DNA from: Emydura subglobosa
Taxonomy: Eukaryota; Chordata; Testudines; Chelidae
Assembly: GCA_007922225.1 (NCBI GenBank)
Contig: ML679973.1
Coordinates: forward strand, 5,246,597-5,310,596
Reading direction: 5' to 3'
Length of the DNA: 64,000 bases
Part shown: piece by piece, positions 11,753 through 23,599 of the stretch
Layout of the letters: each line of letters begins with the position of its first letter
Numbering within the stretch: position 1 is the stretch's first letter
The notes under the pieces: generated by a model
Seen by the model: only the letters and a program-made list of their open reading frames with translations
Told to the model about the DNA's origin: nothing
The model's database searches: none
Program-made: the position numbers and the translations under genes

Positions 11753-12074
11753 GGTCTAAAGGCCTGAGTTCCAGGGTAGTTGCTATTACATCTCCTACGC
11801 TTGGCTCTGAACTGTATCCATGTCCATCCCCTAGTGCTAGTCAGACTTAAGCACCTCTTTCCCCCCTCCCCCCCCCGCTGATTCAATTTCTTTTGTTCAC
11901 TGCATTTAGTTGTGAATTGCAGCGGTCATGATATTACAAAATAAAAATAATCTGGGCTTAGAAACCAGCTTCTAGGAAGTTTAATTACACCCAGCTCAAT
12001 GGACACAACCAGGAAGAGCCCCACTTTGTGTGTGTATGTAGTTTGCTGGCTGTAGTGGAATCAAGAGGGGACAC
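11753..12074. other. No recognised feature
   Basis: C-rich run at 11861-11876; otherwise unremarkable. Confidence 0.4.
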
Positions 12075-12091
12075 GGGGGGGGGGGGGGGGG

Positions 12092-12138
<47 letters not shown>
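12075..12138. repeat. Compound G18 / (TG)n / (AG)n microsatellite
   Basis: Eighteen G are followed by about 11 TG units and then about 12 AG units without interruption. The minus-strand ORF across it is a low-complexity artefact. Confidence 0.95.
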
Positions 12139-12950
12139 CAGGGCCCAAGCATAATTCTTTCGGGCCCAGTACAAACCCTGTAACACGGGCCCCCTCCTAC
12201 ACACATACCACAATCCCTCATCCCATAAGTACAATCTCATGAGCCATGAAAATTTTTTTCCTCATGGTAATGGCTAGGCTGGGCCCCTCTAGGCCTCAGT
12301 AAAGTGTACCCTTTCCCCCCCCCCCATGTGGGGGCCCTGTGTGTGAGAGAGAGCTTATGAGATCTGGTTAAATAGATCCTTTATATCCCTGTTCCAAATC
12401 TAATGTTCTTAAATGCATAACCCACAAGGAGACAGCAATCCCGTTATGAAATGTTCTGAGACGATCTGAAGGCTAGTGGCTGGAAAAGGTCAGCAGGCCA
12501 GCTTGACGTGGGCAGCATGGCGCTGGAGCTGAGAGACAGACTGCTTCGATGGGCCGTGGAAGCACCTCAGACAGGCCTCTGAAAGGGGAGAATGTTTCTC
12601 TCTGGTGTCAAGCAGTACAGCTGAAGAATCTCGGCTAACTGACAATAGGACTAACACACTGATTAGGGAATCTGCAGGAAAGTTTCCAAAGACCATAGCG
12701 GAGAGAAACTTCTGTGTTCTTCTGGTGTGTGTGTGTGTACCTCCTTGTGTGTGGTTTGGGGGAAACCTGTTCAGGTGCCTATGTTTGGTAAGGAGGGTGG
12801 TCTGGGCCTGTAGGAACAGAGCCATTACCATATCCAGGATCGTGCCTCTGATAGTGGCCAGCACCGGATGTTCAGATGAAGATTCAAGGCACACTGCAAT
12901 TATGGAATAACCTATCCCCAGGGAAATTCCCTTCTAAACCATACTAGTAA
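12139..12950. other. No recognised gene; C/G runs and short (TG)n
   Basis: Repeated 'gggcccc' words between 12141 and 12335 and a short (TG)n at 12725-12740. A 134-codon minus-strand frame at 12490-12894 overlaps a 101-codon plus-strand frame; neither has a recognisable domain. Confidence 0.35.
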
Positions 12951-12959
12951 AAGGTTGGT

Positions 12960-13200
12960 TTAAGCCCTGAAATTGAATGGTTTATATGATCCCTCCCAAA
13001 ACTCTTGAGGTTTTTGTTTAACCCTTTCTGTATAACTCTAAATAGTCATATAAATGTATAATCCTTCACTGAATCTTACTAAGCTCTTGGCTTCTATATA
13101 ATGAGGCATTGAGTTCCACAGGTGAATTGTGCACTGTGTGGGAAAAGTCTTTCCTTTATTCAGGTTTTAAATGTGCTTCCATTCAGTATCATTGAATCTT
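12960..13200 (-). mobile_element. CR1 LINE fragment
   Basis: The plus strand contains 'taagctcttggcttc', 'tgagttccacaggtgaat' and 'gaaaagtctttcctttatt', the antisense of the CR1 3' region (often 'atgagttccacag...tgtgtgaaaaagtacttcctttt'). Badly diverged, so ends are approximate. Confidence 0.65.
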
Positions 13201-16025
13201 TCCTTGTTACTGTGGCATTCTGAAACAGGAGGAGGAGACGTGCCTTTCTGTGCCACACGTTATTTTGCATTTGTTCGCACCTGTGTCTGTCTGGGGAAGG
13301 GCAGCATATGCCCCCCCTGCTTCTGAATGCCCCCATTGCCCGATCCAAACATGTGATGTTGATGTGATATGTAGGAAGGAGGGAAGTGGAGTGGAAGCAG
13401 TTGGGCTCTGAATTTCATCTTTGAGCCTGTCCCTGACACCTGTATCCGCCATACCTTTCATTCGTGCTGCAGTTGCCCCTCTGGTTTGACAAGGAACTGA
13501 TTTTATTTTTTCTTCATTTTTGTGGGGACGGAGGTGCAGCGGTGAATAATTTAGCGCTAGTGGAAGTGGCTTCCATCTTCCTCACACCTTGCCTGGTTTT
13601 TCCGACTATTCTTTTTTCTAAAAATAGCCTGGGGTTCCCTTTCTCCGTTTCTGGATGGGTCTCTTATGCCTCCCACTTAGTTCCAGACACAGGAATCCTC
13701 ATGTTCATGACATCTCCTCTCTTTCCCAATCCAGAGCCCTCACAGACCATTCCCTCCCTCAGGGTAGCTGGGGGCTGAGTCCTGTGAGTGCGGCTAAGTG
13801 TCAGTCCCACGGGCAGTTGTAGTAACTGGAGGCCTCCTGCTGCCTTATGTATGTTGTCCTTGCATCATAGCTGCTTGCAAAGTCTCTGTCATTCTCATGT
13901 GTGTTCTATTTAAAAAAAAAATTTCCCTGCTCTTGTTTTCTGACTGAAACAGGCCGAATCTACAAGTCACGAGCAGCCATTCCCATGACAAATAAAACGA
14001 TTGTGTGCAACTCTCTAATAACAGGCCAGTGTGTTCACATCACCACTTCCATCCACTAAGCGACTTCTCAATGTCCCGTTGGCAGCAAGAAGACGAGGGC
14101 GTGGGGAAGAGGTTAACGGTGATGTTTCTTTGTAAATGTTATTGTTAGCTATTTGTAATACAGTAGATACAGTGCTTACAGTTACACATTTCAGTTGCAT
14201 TAGATAACTCAATAGCACTTACAGTGTTTCCTGTATTCAGCATAAAGAATATTGCAAAAGGCTGATCGTTGTCTGAGCTATAAACTTATCCCCCAGTTAC
14301 AATCCTACATCTCTCTACAGAATATAACTTTCATATGTAGGATTATGTTCAACTACATTTTCCCATAAAAGGTGGCAACCTAACATACTGTTCTTGCAAT
14401 CAGGGAAATGCAGACTTCTTTAGTTTCTGCGAAGTCATTGTATGTGTAGTGGAATCAGGTTATAACAACTAGTTTGGACAACTTCTGGTTTGATTGTTCA
14501 GTCAGAGCGATTGCCACATCGAGAGCTAGAAACCCGTTAGCTTCTCACATCACACACACAGATATAAAATCCCCACTTTGCAGGGACTAGAGCGAGTCAT
14601 GGCATTGCAGTGCCGCAGCAGGTCATTCAGGTTATAATCGGCTCTAATTAGCACTCCCAGAAGCTGTGACATTCTGTACCTGCAGCCAAGTGGCCCAGGA
14701 AGGTGTGAATCTAGTTTTATAAAAACATCAAAGAAATGCTTTCCAATCTGCTCCTCGGCTTCAAAGGCTGTGTGATAATGTAATGATCAGCACCAAGGGG
14801 AAATGTCTTCTGGCAGATGGCTTTGGGAGCTATATCCAGTACAAGGGGTGGTCACACGAAGCACAGTCATTAAAGAATGTTTCATTGCCAGGCTCTTCTA
14901 ATAACAGTGAATGACAGTCTGATGAGGAGCTCAGGAAAAAAAACTCTGGTGCATTAACATGGAGTGCTGAGATTTAAGTGCTTTTTCAGCTTCTTCTTGT
15001 CAGGAATAAGTCTCAATTCTGGGGAGGGTTAGATCAAGTGTCTCTCCTCAATCAGATTTAGTTCCACTCCATCTGTTCTCCGCAGCTCATGTTCTTCCTT
15101 GCTCAATTAGCACAGCTTGTTTGGGCTCAAGGAGCAGTTATTGGGGCCTGGAGTAGACTAAGGGTTTGTCTACACAGCTGCAGTCTGGACTGTGGGGCTG
15201 TGAATAGAGGAACGCTCCAAAGTGTTGTGTGCTCTACGGAGGGATTGGGAAAAGCCCTGGTTATCTATGGTAGCCTTAGGGGCTGAATTTTGGCTCTCAA
15301 GTTCTTTCTTGGTAACACCAGAATTGAATGGTGTGCCGTGGGGGTTGCTGATGGAAAGTGACTGGCTGGTTGAGAGTTTTATGTATCCCAGCTGACTTCA
15401 CCTTTAGCACCATCTCCTAAAGGATGAACTAAGCTCAGGAACGTGCTTACCTGATGATCAGAGCCCTCTGGGTGGTGGAAAAAGGTGAAGTTGATGGGGT
15501 CGAGGTTTTGCATTGGTAGTTGAATAGTGAAATATGCTGTTCACTCTGCTTTCCTTTTCTGAGCACAGCCATAATGTTGAGGTGGGAGAACCCTGCATCT
15601 GCTTACCTCTTTCTGGCTTAAAGGAACTACTTGTGGTACCCATTGAAATTCTTCTCCTCCCGCTGTCCTCATTTTGTCCAGTCCCCACCCAAATGCTAAC
15701 ACAACAAAATGACACGAGGAGTCTCGGCAAGTTGTCTTTCCGGACAGGATGAAGCCGTCTAAGCGGGTGCAGTTTGGAGCAGAGGACAGAAGAGACGTTA
15801 TTCCTAGTGCTGCTGGGAATAATTGCCTCATTATTCCTAAAGAGCCACAGTTCAAGAATAGCTGGTGTGTAACAATGCCTCTTTTGTAACTAATGCCCTG
15901 GGCACCTTCTTCGGAAGCAAGAAGAGAGACCCAGAGCTCTGTCTGCCCCTGCAGTTCATGATCAGCATTACTCACTTTGATTTTGGCCTTCTGGTTTATT
16001 TTTTTTCTTTTAGATACTAATATTA
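13201..16025. other. No gene; candidate conserved non-coding stretch and a TIR-like fragment
   Basis: About 2.8 kb without a coding feature. 14560-14930 is repeat-free, CpG-poor and contains a homeodomain-type TAATTA core near 14647; it is worth a conservation check. At 15160-15180, 'aagggtttgtctacacagct' resembles the terminal 'gtctacac' motif of turtle inverted-repeat elements, but no partner end is visible. Confidence 0.35.
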
Positions 16026-16029
16026 CTTA

Positions 16030-16210
16030 ATGCTTTTCATCTGTAGCCCTCCGAGCAGTTTGCCTAAATGCAGATAAGTGCTGTTATCCCCATTTTGCAG
16101 CTGGTGAAACTGAGGCACAGAGAAGGAAAGTGATTTGTCCAAGATCACACAGTAAGTTACTTGTAGACCAGGAACAGAATCAGGAATCCTGATTCTCAAT
16201 TCTCTGTTCT
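16030..16210 (-). mobile_element. MIR SINE
   Basis: Clear antisense MIR: 'ccccattttgcagctggtga', 'actgaggcacagagaagg', 'gtccaagatcacacagtaag' and 'aatcaggaatcctgattct'. It lies immediately upstream of an L2-type 3' end in the other orientation. Confidence 0.9.
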
Positions 16211-16274
16211 CTTCATACTGTCTCTCTTTCTTTCTCCTTTTTTTTTCTTTTTTTTTAAGTATCCCTTCACAGGA

Positions 16275-16410
16275 GAAAACCAGCTCTTTGGGGCAGGGAC
16301 TGTCTTTCTGTTCTGTGTTTGTACAGTGCCTAGCACATTGGGGTCCTGGTCTATGCTGGCAGCTCCTAGGTGCTACCACCATGCAAATTATGTATAATAA
16401 TAATAATGGT
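16275..16410 (+). mobile_element. L2-type LINE 3' end
   Basis: 'agctctttggggcagggact', 'tttgtacagtgcctagcaca' and 'ggtcctggtc' followed by a (TAA)n tail at 16394-16407. This is the sauropsid L2 3' terminus. Other copies of the same terminus occur at 44870-45015 and 58195-58335. A T-rich run at 16235-16258 precedes it. Confidence 0.8.
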
Positions 16411-17055
16411 GGTTCCATTTTGGGCTTCATTATGACATAGAAAAGAGGCTTGGAAGGCTGTTTGGTTTGGTTTGGTTTGCTTTCTCTTTACACTGGAAAT
16501 ATCAGGGTTTTTTGTCTCCCAGTTGTTGTTGGAGGTTTCCTTGAAGGACTGGAGAACTAAAGCAGGAACTTCCTCAGCCCTGGAAGGGGGGAAAGCCTTA
16601 AATCTTTGCCAAAGAGGGCATTTCTTGCAGATGTTTTGTCAGGCGAATGAGCTGACTATGCATTACCGCAAACCAAAAAGGCCATTTTAAACATTTTGAC
16701 TACTAATCCCCCCTCCCCCCCATCAGTTGCTCAGATTTCAATCTCATCAAACAATATCACTAGTTCATCAGAGAAATTGCTGGTTTTGCCAGAAAAGTCA
16801 AGAACTGATATATTTAATGTGCTTGCAAAAAATGGAGATTTCTTTAAAAAAAACCAGACCCTTTCAGGCCACCTGTATACCTCACAAAGAAGCAAAAATG
16901 GGAATAAACCCCATTTTATTTTTTAATTGCAGGTTACCTTTAAGACTTCTTTTGCTATAGGGCCCTTGTGCTTCAAATGAATTGTGGAGCAAGACGGGAC
17001 TGGAGGGGACTTGCTGACATTCACTGAAGGAAGCACGGTCTGTTGGAATATATGG
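16411..17055. other. No recognised feature
   Basis: Contains a (TTTGG)n stretch at 16461-16480 and short poly-A/poly-C runs. No gene or named repeat. Confidence 0.4.
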
Positions 17056-17059
17056 TGTG

Positions 17060-17245
17060 GGGGAGTTCTATTCCATGGCTCTGCCACTGACTCACTGTAT
17101 AGCCTTGGGCAAATGCCCCCACTTTCCCCATCAATAAAATGGGGATAGTGGTAATTATCTACCATAAAGAGAGATGGTGTGAGGGTTAAGTCGTGAATGT
17201 ATAGAGCTTGGCATATGTAAAGTCCTGCATAAATGCTAAGTATTC
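17060..17245 (+). mobile_element. MIR SINE, near full length
   Basis: Best-preserved MIR of the window: 'ctctgccactgactcactgt', 'ccttgggcaaatgccc', 'ataaaatggggatagtgg', 'ggtgtgagggttaag', 'agagcttggcatatgtaaag' and a 'cataaatgctaagtatt' end. Confidence 0.95.
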
Positions 17246-18835
17246 ATCTCCTCCATGTAGCCACCACCAAAAATCCTGGGAGGGAAGATGGAAAACCCAC
17301 CCTCCTCACAGCACATCTGCAAACAGTTCTGAACACACCCTCTGCCATTCCTCCCTGAGCCTTCATCTTTATGGTACATAGGGATTGTCTGATTTTCCTC
17401 CCCCTCACTCACCTCCTTGATAAGCGAGGGCTTAAAAGGAAGGAGCTCTGTGAATTGAAATCCCGGCCATAACCTCAGGAAGTGCAGGCTATCGCCAAGC
17501 AATAAGACACTTGGTCTTCACAACACCATCTGTCTTGTCTAACTTTCTGTAATCCTCCTGCTGCTGGATTAGAAGTTAGCACTGGAGAGAGCTGGATTGA
17601 GTCCAGAGCGGGGTGTCTTCTTAGGGCCGACGAGGAAGGGGAAAGACTAGTTGAAACACCCTTCCTCATCAGAGTTAAACAGTCTGGATATTTCAGTAGA
17701 GGTTTCTGCCGCTCATTCCAGACACTCCTTTCCTAAGGCTCTGTTCAGGTGCAGTGGGGCAGAAGGGTGCTCTGTGTGTGTGTGGGGGGCGGAGGATGAG
17801 AAGGGAATTGGGGGAATACATGGAAGACTCCCTCTTATTTCTCCTTTGGTTTAATAAGCACAGACCACCTGTTTGTTGCTGCGCAGGGTACAGAGAAGAC
17901 CAAGACCCTGCCCCTAACCTGTGGTAGGTTTACTCCCTGGAAATGATTTGATCTTCACCTTTGATTCAGCAATAGGAGAATGGAACCAATATATCTGCCT
18001 TTTTAGAAGACAAACATTTTGAGCGGTAGAGAAATCACTAGTTACTCCCTCCTCCAACATCCTACCTTCTCCCCCTTCCCCCCCAATCCATGCTATTACT
18101 GTGACAGTGAGATGCTGTTTTCTGTTTCCTTGCCTTTAAAGTTGCCTGTCTGCCTTGTCCTTCCACCGCCCAAGATGTTCAAAGTGTGTTTTTTCTCTGA
18201 CCACTGACTGTAAAACTGCACTGTGGGGCTCCATGTTTGGGTCTTACTGATTCCAGGGCAAACTCGGCCAATTTACAGTTCAAAGATGTGTTTTCTAACT
18301 TCCTGGGCCACAGACCCTGGGATCTGAGAATCAAGCTGCATTCTTTCCTTCTCAGGCATCATCACCCGTTATAAAGATTCTGCAGGCCAAAGTCCAGCTG
18401 TTTCCTTCACTGGGGCGACACAAGCGTAAGTGACAGCAGATGTGAGGCCTACAATTGAAACTTTATTTCCTAGTTAGCAAAATTAGGACGATACTTACTC
18501 ACCTGTGTAAAGTGCTTTGCGTTTTTCAGGTGAAAAGTGCTGTGTAGGCATTAGCTGCTGCTGGTGGTATTTTAGTATCAGTGTTTGACTGTTTGTTTTT
18601 TTTATTTTTACTCTCTAACAGTTCAGTTGGTGCATGAGATAGAATAGAATCCAGCTCACTGCTGTGCAGCTGTGTTGGTTCGGCAGTGCTAACGGTAGTA
18701 AGAAGCAGTTACTCTGTGTTGTAGACAGTAGAGAGAGCAGATCTTTCACTGAGCATTCTCAGAGGGGACCGGGCTGTTTGGTGAGAATCGGCCCTCTTTT
18801 TACCTTAGTCCCTTTCCCAGCCAGAGCTGTCCATT
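17246..18835. other. No recognised feature
   Basis: No ORF, RNA or repeat I can name. Short C/T-rich patches at 18040-18090 and 17390-17410. Confidence 0.4.
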
Positions 18836-18844
18836 GTTGTTGCT

Positions 18845-18967
18845 TAGGGTGACCACATAGCAAATGTGAAAAATCAGGACAGGGGGTGGGAGAGAATAGG
18901 CGCCTGTATAAGAAAAAGCCCCAAATAGCAGGACTGTCCCTATAAAATCAGGATATCTGGTCACCCT
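18845..18967. mobile_element. 123-bp MITE, AGGGTGACCA termini, 9-bp TSD
   Basis: The left end reads TAGGGTGACCA and the right end TGGTCACCCT, an inverted repeat. The interior repeats the theme 'aatcaggacag' (left) and 'caggactgtccc' (right). GTTGTTGCT occurs on both flanks (18836-18844 and 18968-18976), a 9-bp duplication; a tenth base differs. I recognise the family as abundant in turtles but not its superfamily name. A 9-bp duplication would fit Mutator-like elements better than hAT (8 bp). Confidence 0.8.
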
Positions 18968-18976
18968 GTTGTTGCT

Positions 18977-20035
18977 CTTGTGAGGTGCAGCGGTGAATAA
19001 GCATTTTAAGGAGTGGAGGTTTATGAAAGATGAAAACTTGTTGTTCAGGGTAGCAGATGCCATCTCTGTGAACCCTCCTTCTCTGTGTGCGTTAATGGTG
19101 ACTTGGCGTCTTGGACAACTGGCACGGACACTGTGTTGCACTTATTTCCTCTTCTCTGGATTCTTCCTTTTAAGAAGGGACTGGAGACAAAGGGGCAAAT
19201 AAAAAGGGGCGTTAATTTGGTAACGTGGGTTTCAGATAGAAACTTGCCGGCAGGTCAAGGTGGTTTCATTGTCTGATCCCCTTATTCTATCCCTCCCTCT
19301 TTCCAAATCAGTGCTCACTCGGAGAAATGGGTGTTTAAGGGAATGAACTGAGCCCTGAGGTTAACGAGACCTGCCACCCAAAGTGAAATTTGTGGGATGG
19401 CGCTGGTTTGTATGGGTCAGTCCTGTGTCCTGCAAGCCCAGAATGATGGTGTATACGGAAGATGTTGTGATACGAAATTGCGGGTCGATGTCAGTATGAC
19501 GACTTGGCAGGTTTGTGTTGTGACACTGCACCATGCCGTCAGGATGCAGTGACCCGCAGCACAGTGCAGCATTCCAGTCTTGCAACACAATTATTTGTCT
19601 GGCAGCAGAAATAAGAGGTGTCCCTAGTTCCGGATGGCCTCAGGTTTCTGTTCCCCTGTGTAGATCAGAAGATCTCAGGCTATGATCTGTGAATCCCCGG
19701 TTGGTGCTCTGCAGGCTGAAATAGTTTGGAAATGTACCAGTGAGGGGAATGGGAGGCTGAGTCCTGGAGCCGGCCTTTGCCTTATGAAATGGTACCCAAA
19801 ATAGAAAGGTTAGACCCCTGATGTAGCGCATAGACATTTTCCCACAGGCTTATATTTACCCTGTTCACCACTGGAATACATCAAACCTACTGAGGATGAG
19901 CTAATAGAGAAGCTCCTGAAGCAGGTTATGTGAATCCCAGGGAGGCTCCTCCAGCGAGTCAGCGGCTCGCCTCACTTCCCTGTTTCCTATTGAAAAGTGA
20001 TAAGATTATTGGAAATAACACTTCACTTCTCTCTT
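18977..20035. other. No recognised feature
   Basis: No repeat family named. 19380-19600 is slightly CpG-enriched. No usable ORF. Confidence 0.35.
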
Positions 20036-20039
20036 CCCT

Positions 20040-20225
20040 TCCATGTGAGGCTCTCCAAGCACTTCACAGACATCTAAGCCTCTCAAGCCCTCCGTGAGAC
20101 ATGGAAAGAACTAGTTTATAGGGAGAGTGACTTGCTTATGGTCATTCAGTGAGTCAGTGACAGAACTGGGAATAGAATCCAGGAGCCCTCATTCCTAGTC
20201 TTGTGCTATAACCCCAAGGTCATTC
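20040..20225 (-). mobile_element. MIR SINE
   Basis: Antisense MIR: 'gctctccaagcacttcacag', 'gggagagtgacttgc', 'acagaactgggaatagaatc' and 'caggagccctcattcctagt', ending near 'cttgtgctataacccc'. Confidence 0.8.
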
Positions 20226-21340
20226 TGTTCCCACACCCCCATCATCTGGGGCAAAGGGCAGACCCCACACTGAGCTTGGAAGATTTCTGTGGTTATTTAC
20301 ATTAGGAGACAGCATGGTAACTTCTGTATATGCTTTCCCACCTTATAGGCAAAGGCATTCTGTGTTTAGCCCTTCTTATTGATACAATATCCCCTTTTAT
20401 TGCATGTAAGCAATTTGCTTAACATCCCCATTTAAAGTCAGCCTTCATTTCCTGTGGATGAGTCGCACCCTCTCCCACGTTAGCACGTCTGTACATGATT
20501 ACACACGCTAGACCTAACTCACAAATCTTTGCCCGGCATTCCCTTTCGCTCATCTCCTGGTAGCTCAGTGCTTCCCTTTCTGTATTTCCTTGCCAGTCAT
20601 GCTGTGGGGAGGAAAGGATCAGAGTAGGAAGAGAAGGACCTGTAGTGCCAGCCGTATTCAGGCAGAGTCTAGTCTTGTGTGGAGTTGGATGAGAGAGACT
20701 GCTGCACCATCCCTGTTCCTGTCCCCTGCGGAGCTGACCATCTGTTTACATTAATGGGCTAAAGATTAGTAGAAGGGTTAACTCATCACTGTAATTAGCC
20801 TAGATCTCTCTTCTAGGGCTGCGGCATTATTTTTTATTTTGCTTTTTCCCTCCTCTTCCTGCTCGATGAAAAGAATCCCAAATGCTGTGAAATTGGGAGG
20901 GTTCTCTGCATGAACAGTTGGAACTGTGGCTCATTGAGGGGAAATCCTTTTAAAGACTGAAATAACTCAGAGCCCTTGAAGCATAGCTCACAAGAGATCA
21001 CGAGGGGATGATGCGTCCAGAAATGAGGGCTGGAGATTTCCTGTTAAACAGGCTGCAGCGTGGACCAGGCAGGAGCGTGCCAAAAGATAGCTGTCCTGAT
21101 CCCTCAACGAGCACAGGGTATTATCCCTGCAGAGCTCCCAGTTTTCAGCCCTACAGCACAAGGAATAAGCATTGCACTAGCATTCCATTCTATCCTCTTG
21201 CTTGTGGAATTCATTCACTGAGACAAAAGGACTGGCAGCATTGTCCGAACCAGTCCTGGCTGCATTTCCTTCTGTGACCCTTCCGTGCCCAGGGTAGCCA
21301 CCTGAAAATGCCAAGGTCAGGGCAGGCTGCAAAAGGAGAG
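20226..21340. other. No recognised feature
   Basis: Unique-looking DNA. The 89-codon plus-strand frame at 21008-21277 has no similarity I know. Confidence 0.35.
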
Positions 21341-21349
21341 CAGATTCCC

Positions 21350-22296
21350 CCAAACCTGGTGGGTGACACTGAAGTCAGACTTCCTAACCAGCCACAAACT
21401 GCTTCTGATTCCCCAAACCAGTTATCAAGAAGCCAGTACACAAATACCCACAGCCCCCTTTACTGCATTTCAGCCTCCGGCCCCCAATCAGCCAATAGGT
21501 CCAGTAAAGAGATCAGTTATTTAAACTCTGTGCTCTTTACCAAAAAGGTTCCTCCTGACCCCAAAGGGTCAGCCACAGTACCAGATCAGCATGAGTTTAG
21601 ATCTTACCCAAAATACCACGCTGCCAGCCAATCCTTTAGCAACTAAAACTAAAGGTTTATTATAAAAAGAAAGAAAGAAAGAAACTATAAGAGCAATGTT
21701 AAAGGATTAAAGCAATCACATACATACAAATGATTTGAAAGTCCCTATATATCAGGTTTCTAGGAGAAAGTGTGGAGTTTGCAGGCTTGTATAGTCCCTC
21801 TGGTTATACATCCAGTTCCTGGATGGGTCTCAGTCCTTTGTTTCACAGCTTCAGTTGCAGATGAATTGATCCAGAGGTAGATAGGTGGCTGAAAGCTGAA
21901 CAGGATTGAAGACAAAATGGATCCCAGGCCTCTGCCTTTTATGTCCTCTGGCCCTTTCCATGCTGCTTGCGGAATTTCACAGGAACCAAAATGGAGTCCA
22001 GAGTCACATGAGCAAGTCCTGGTGACTCATCAGGTATATCCCTGGCTTCTCTCCCTGGGCCCCTTGCATCTGTGAATTTCTTAATGGGCCATCAAGCAGG
22101 CTTTTGTTCTGCAGCCATCCTGTCTGAGTTGTTACCCAGACAGCACAATTTGACATGCTGATATCTCAAACATATCCATAACTTCCATTACACATCTAAC
22201 ACATGAACATAAACATCATCATCGTACTTAGCACATTATAGCCTTTCTAACAGTACCTGGCATGGCATATCTCACATGAATTATGATTTTGACACA
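21350..22296 (-). mobile_element. Probable solo LTR of a retrovirus-like element
   Basis: About 0.95 kb with LTR-like signals on the minus strand: a TATA-like CATAAAAGGC (plus 21936-21945) and, about 275 bp downstream, an AATAAA polyadenylation signal (plus TTTATT at 21656-21661). Plus-strand phrases such as 'ccaatcctttagcaac', 'aaaatggagtccagagtcac' and 'aatgggccatcaagcaggct' match a long terminal repeat I recall as common in turtle genomes. No gag, pol or env is attached, so it would be a solo LTR. I could not fix the ends or a target-site duplication; TGTGTCAAAATCATAAT on the minus strand is my best 5' end. Confidence 0.5.
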
Positions 22297-22755
22297 CTGA
22301 TGTCAAACAATATACTAAATGCCCTCCTCCCCCCCCCAATCCAGCCAGTGTGACACCCCCAATGCCAGACTGGTGTAGAAGGGAGTAATTGGAGCTTCTG
22401 AGTACACCTCAAGGGCCCCCCTGATTCAGCCAGCATCACACCTTCATATGCCAAAGAATATGTCCTGCGGAACTTGGGGGGCAGGGGTTGGAGGTGGGTT
22501 GCAGAAGGTTGTGGGGGAAAGTCCAATGTGCTAGTGATGTTCAAAACTGGAAACCGAATGGTTCTTGCAGTTACCATCCAGAAAGTTTGAACTTGAACCC
22601 CGCTTTAAGTGAAGGCACCGACAGTAATGGAAAGAGGAATCGGCAGTCATCTTGAAGAAAACAGAACCAGCAGTGATGAGATGCATGAGTTATTAAAGCA
22701 CAGTTCTTGCTAGATAGATCTAATCCTGTTTATGATTAAATTAGCATACAAGCTT
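22297..22755. other. Between LTR and CR1; no named feature
   Basis: A loosely duplicated phrase 'cagccagtgtgacacc' / 'cagccagcatcacacc' lies at 22344 and 22428 (84 bp apart). It could be part of the LTR element or a decayed tandem. Confidence 0.35.
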
Positions 22756-22759
22756 TGGG

Positions 22760-23170
22760 AAGACCATACCCAGCATACTACATTCAGCTCTAGGCAGTTC
22801 ACTGTCACAAAGAGATTGACAAATTGGAAGGAGTTCAAAGAAGAACAAAAATGAGTAAGGAGCTGAGGTAGGAGGAAAGGTTCAAAGAACTAAATTCGTG
22901 TATGTTGCCTAAACGATGATTAACGGGGGAACGTAACTGTCTACAAGTAATTTGAAGGGTGAGAACGCCGCCAGTGAGTGAGAGGAGCTGTTTAGGAAGG
23001 GATCGGGAGTATAAGTAGGATTGAAGGGATGAAATTAAGAGAGAAATGCAGGCCGAATATAAAGAAAAATGTCTAATGGCGAGATTTCTTGGAATAGTCT
23101 CTGAAAGCAAGTGGTAGATACCCCATTGTTTGGGGTATTCAAAATTAGATGGGGCAAAACACCGAGGGGA
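22760..23170 (+). mobile_element. CR1 LINE fragment (3' part, without tail)
   Basis: 'cattcagctctaggcagttc', 'gattgacaaattggaagga', 'ttcaaagaagaacaaaaatg', 'aggaggaaaggttcaaagaa' and 'tctacaagtaatttgaaggg' follow the CR1 order just after the RT C-terminus. The usual TTCTATGA tail is missing. An (AT)n tract follows. Confidence 0.85.
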
Positions 23171-23237
23171 ACAACTTTGTACAACCAGAAGATTGACTAC
23201 GTATGCCCAAATAAGTTTTTTTATATATAGCTTCTTT

Positions 23238-23262
23238 TTATATATATATATATATATATATG
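23238..23262. repeat. (TA)n microsatellite
   Basis: About 12 TA units after a T-rich stretch. Confidence 0.95.
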
Positions 23263-23433
23263 AGAAAACAAGGTGGAGTCAGGTAAAGGGATAATTGACA
23301 GCACTGTTCACTTGGAAGTACTTAATAAACATTACATAATTTCTGGTGCAGATAACACTTTGCCCCTGAAATGTCTCCAGAAATTAATCTACTTTCACAT
23401 TTAATGTCAGATTGACAAGGTTTATAGGAGAGT

Positions 23434-23530
23434 TGGATTGTGCTCTTACTACGTCTCCTAAGTTAAGCAGAGTGAGGCTGGGTCAGTAAGAGGATGGGGG
23501 ATCGTGCTGTACTAAAAGTGATTTGGGACT
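23434..23530 (+). mobile_element. 5S rRNA-derived SINE head (AmnSINE1-like)
   Basis: 'aagttaagcagagtgaggct', then 'gggtcagtaagaggatgggg' and 'gatcgtgctgt', parallels the 5S rRNA internal promoter region (AAGCTAAGCAGGGT...GGTTAGTACTTGGATGGG). Too diverged and too short for a 5S gene, and there is no terminator T-run. The tail of the SINE is not seen; a decayed hAT element starts about 70 bp later. Confidence 0.6.
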
Positions 23531-23599
23531 GGTTCAAAGACTCAAAGATGGCTCCCCACCCACTGCAAAAACCTCACAATCACCACTAGGGACTTTCCT

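Noticed and set aside
11985..12221. Minus-strand ORF with Ser-Leu and Thr-His repeats
   Set aside because: Translation of the G/TG/AG microsatellite.
16023..16430. 135-codon minus-strand ORF
   Set aside because: It runs through a MIR and an L2 3' end.
23434..23530. 5S rRNA gene
   Set aside because: Only part of the 5S sequence matches, with many differences and no terminator. A 5S-derived SINE head explains it.
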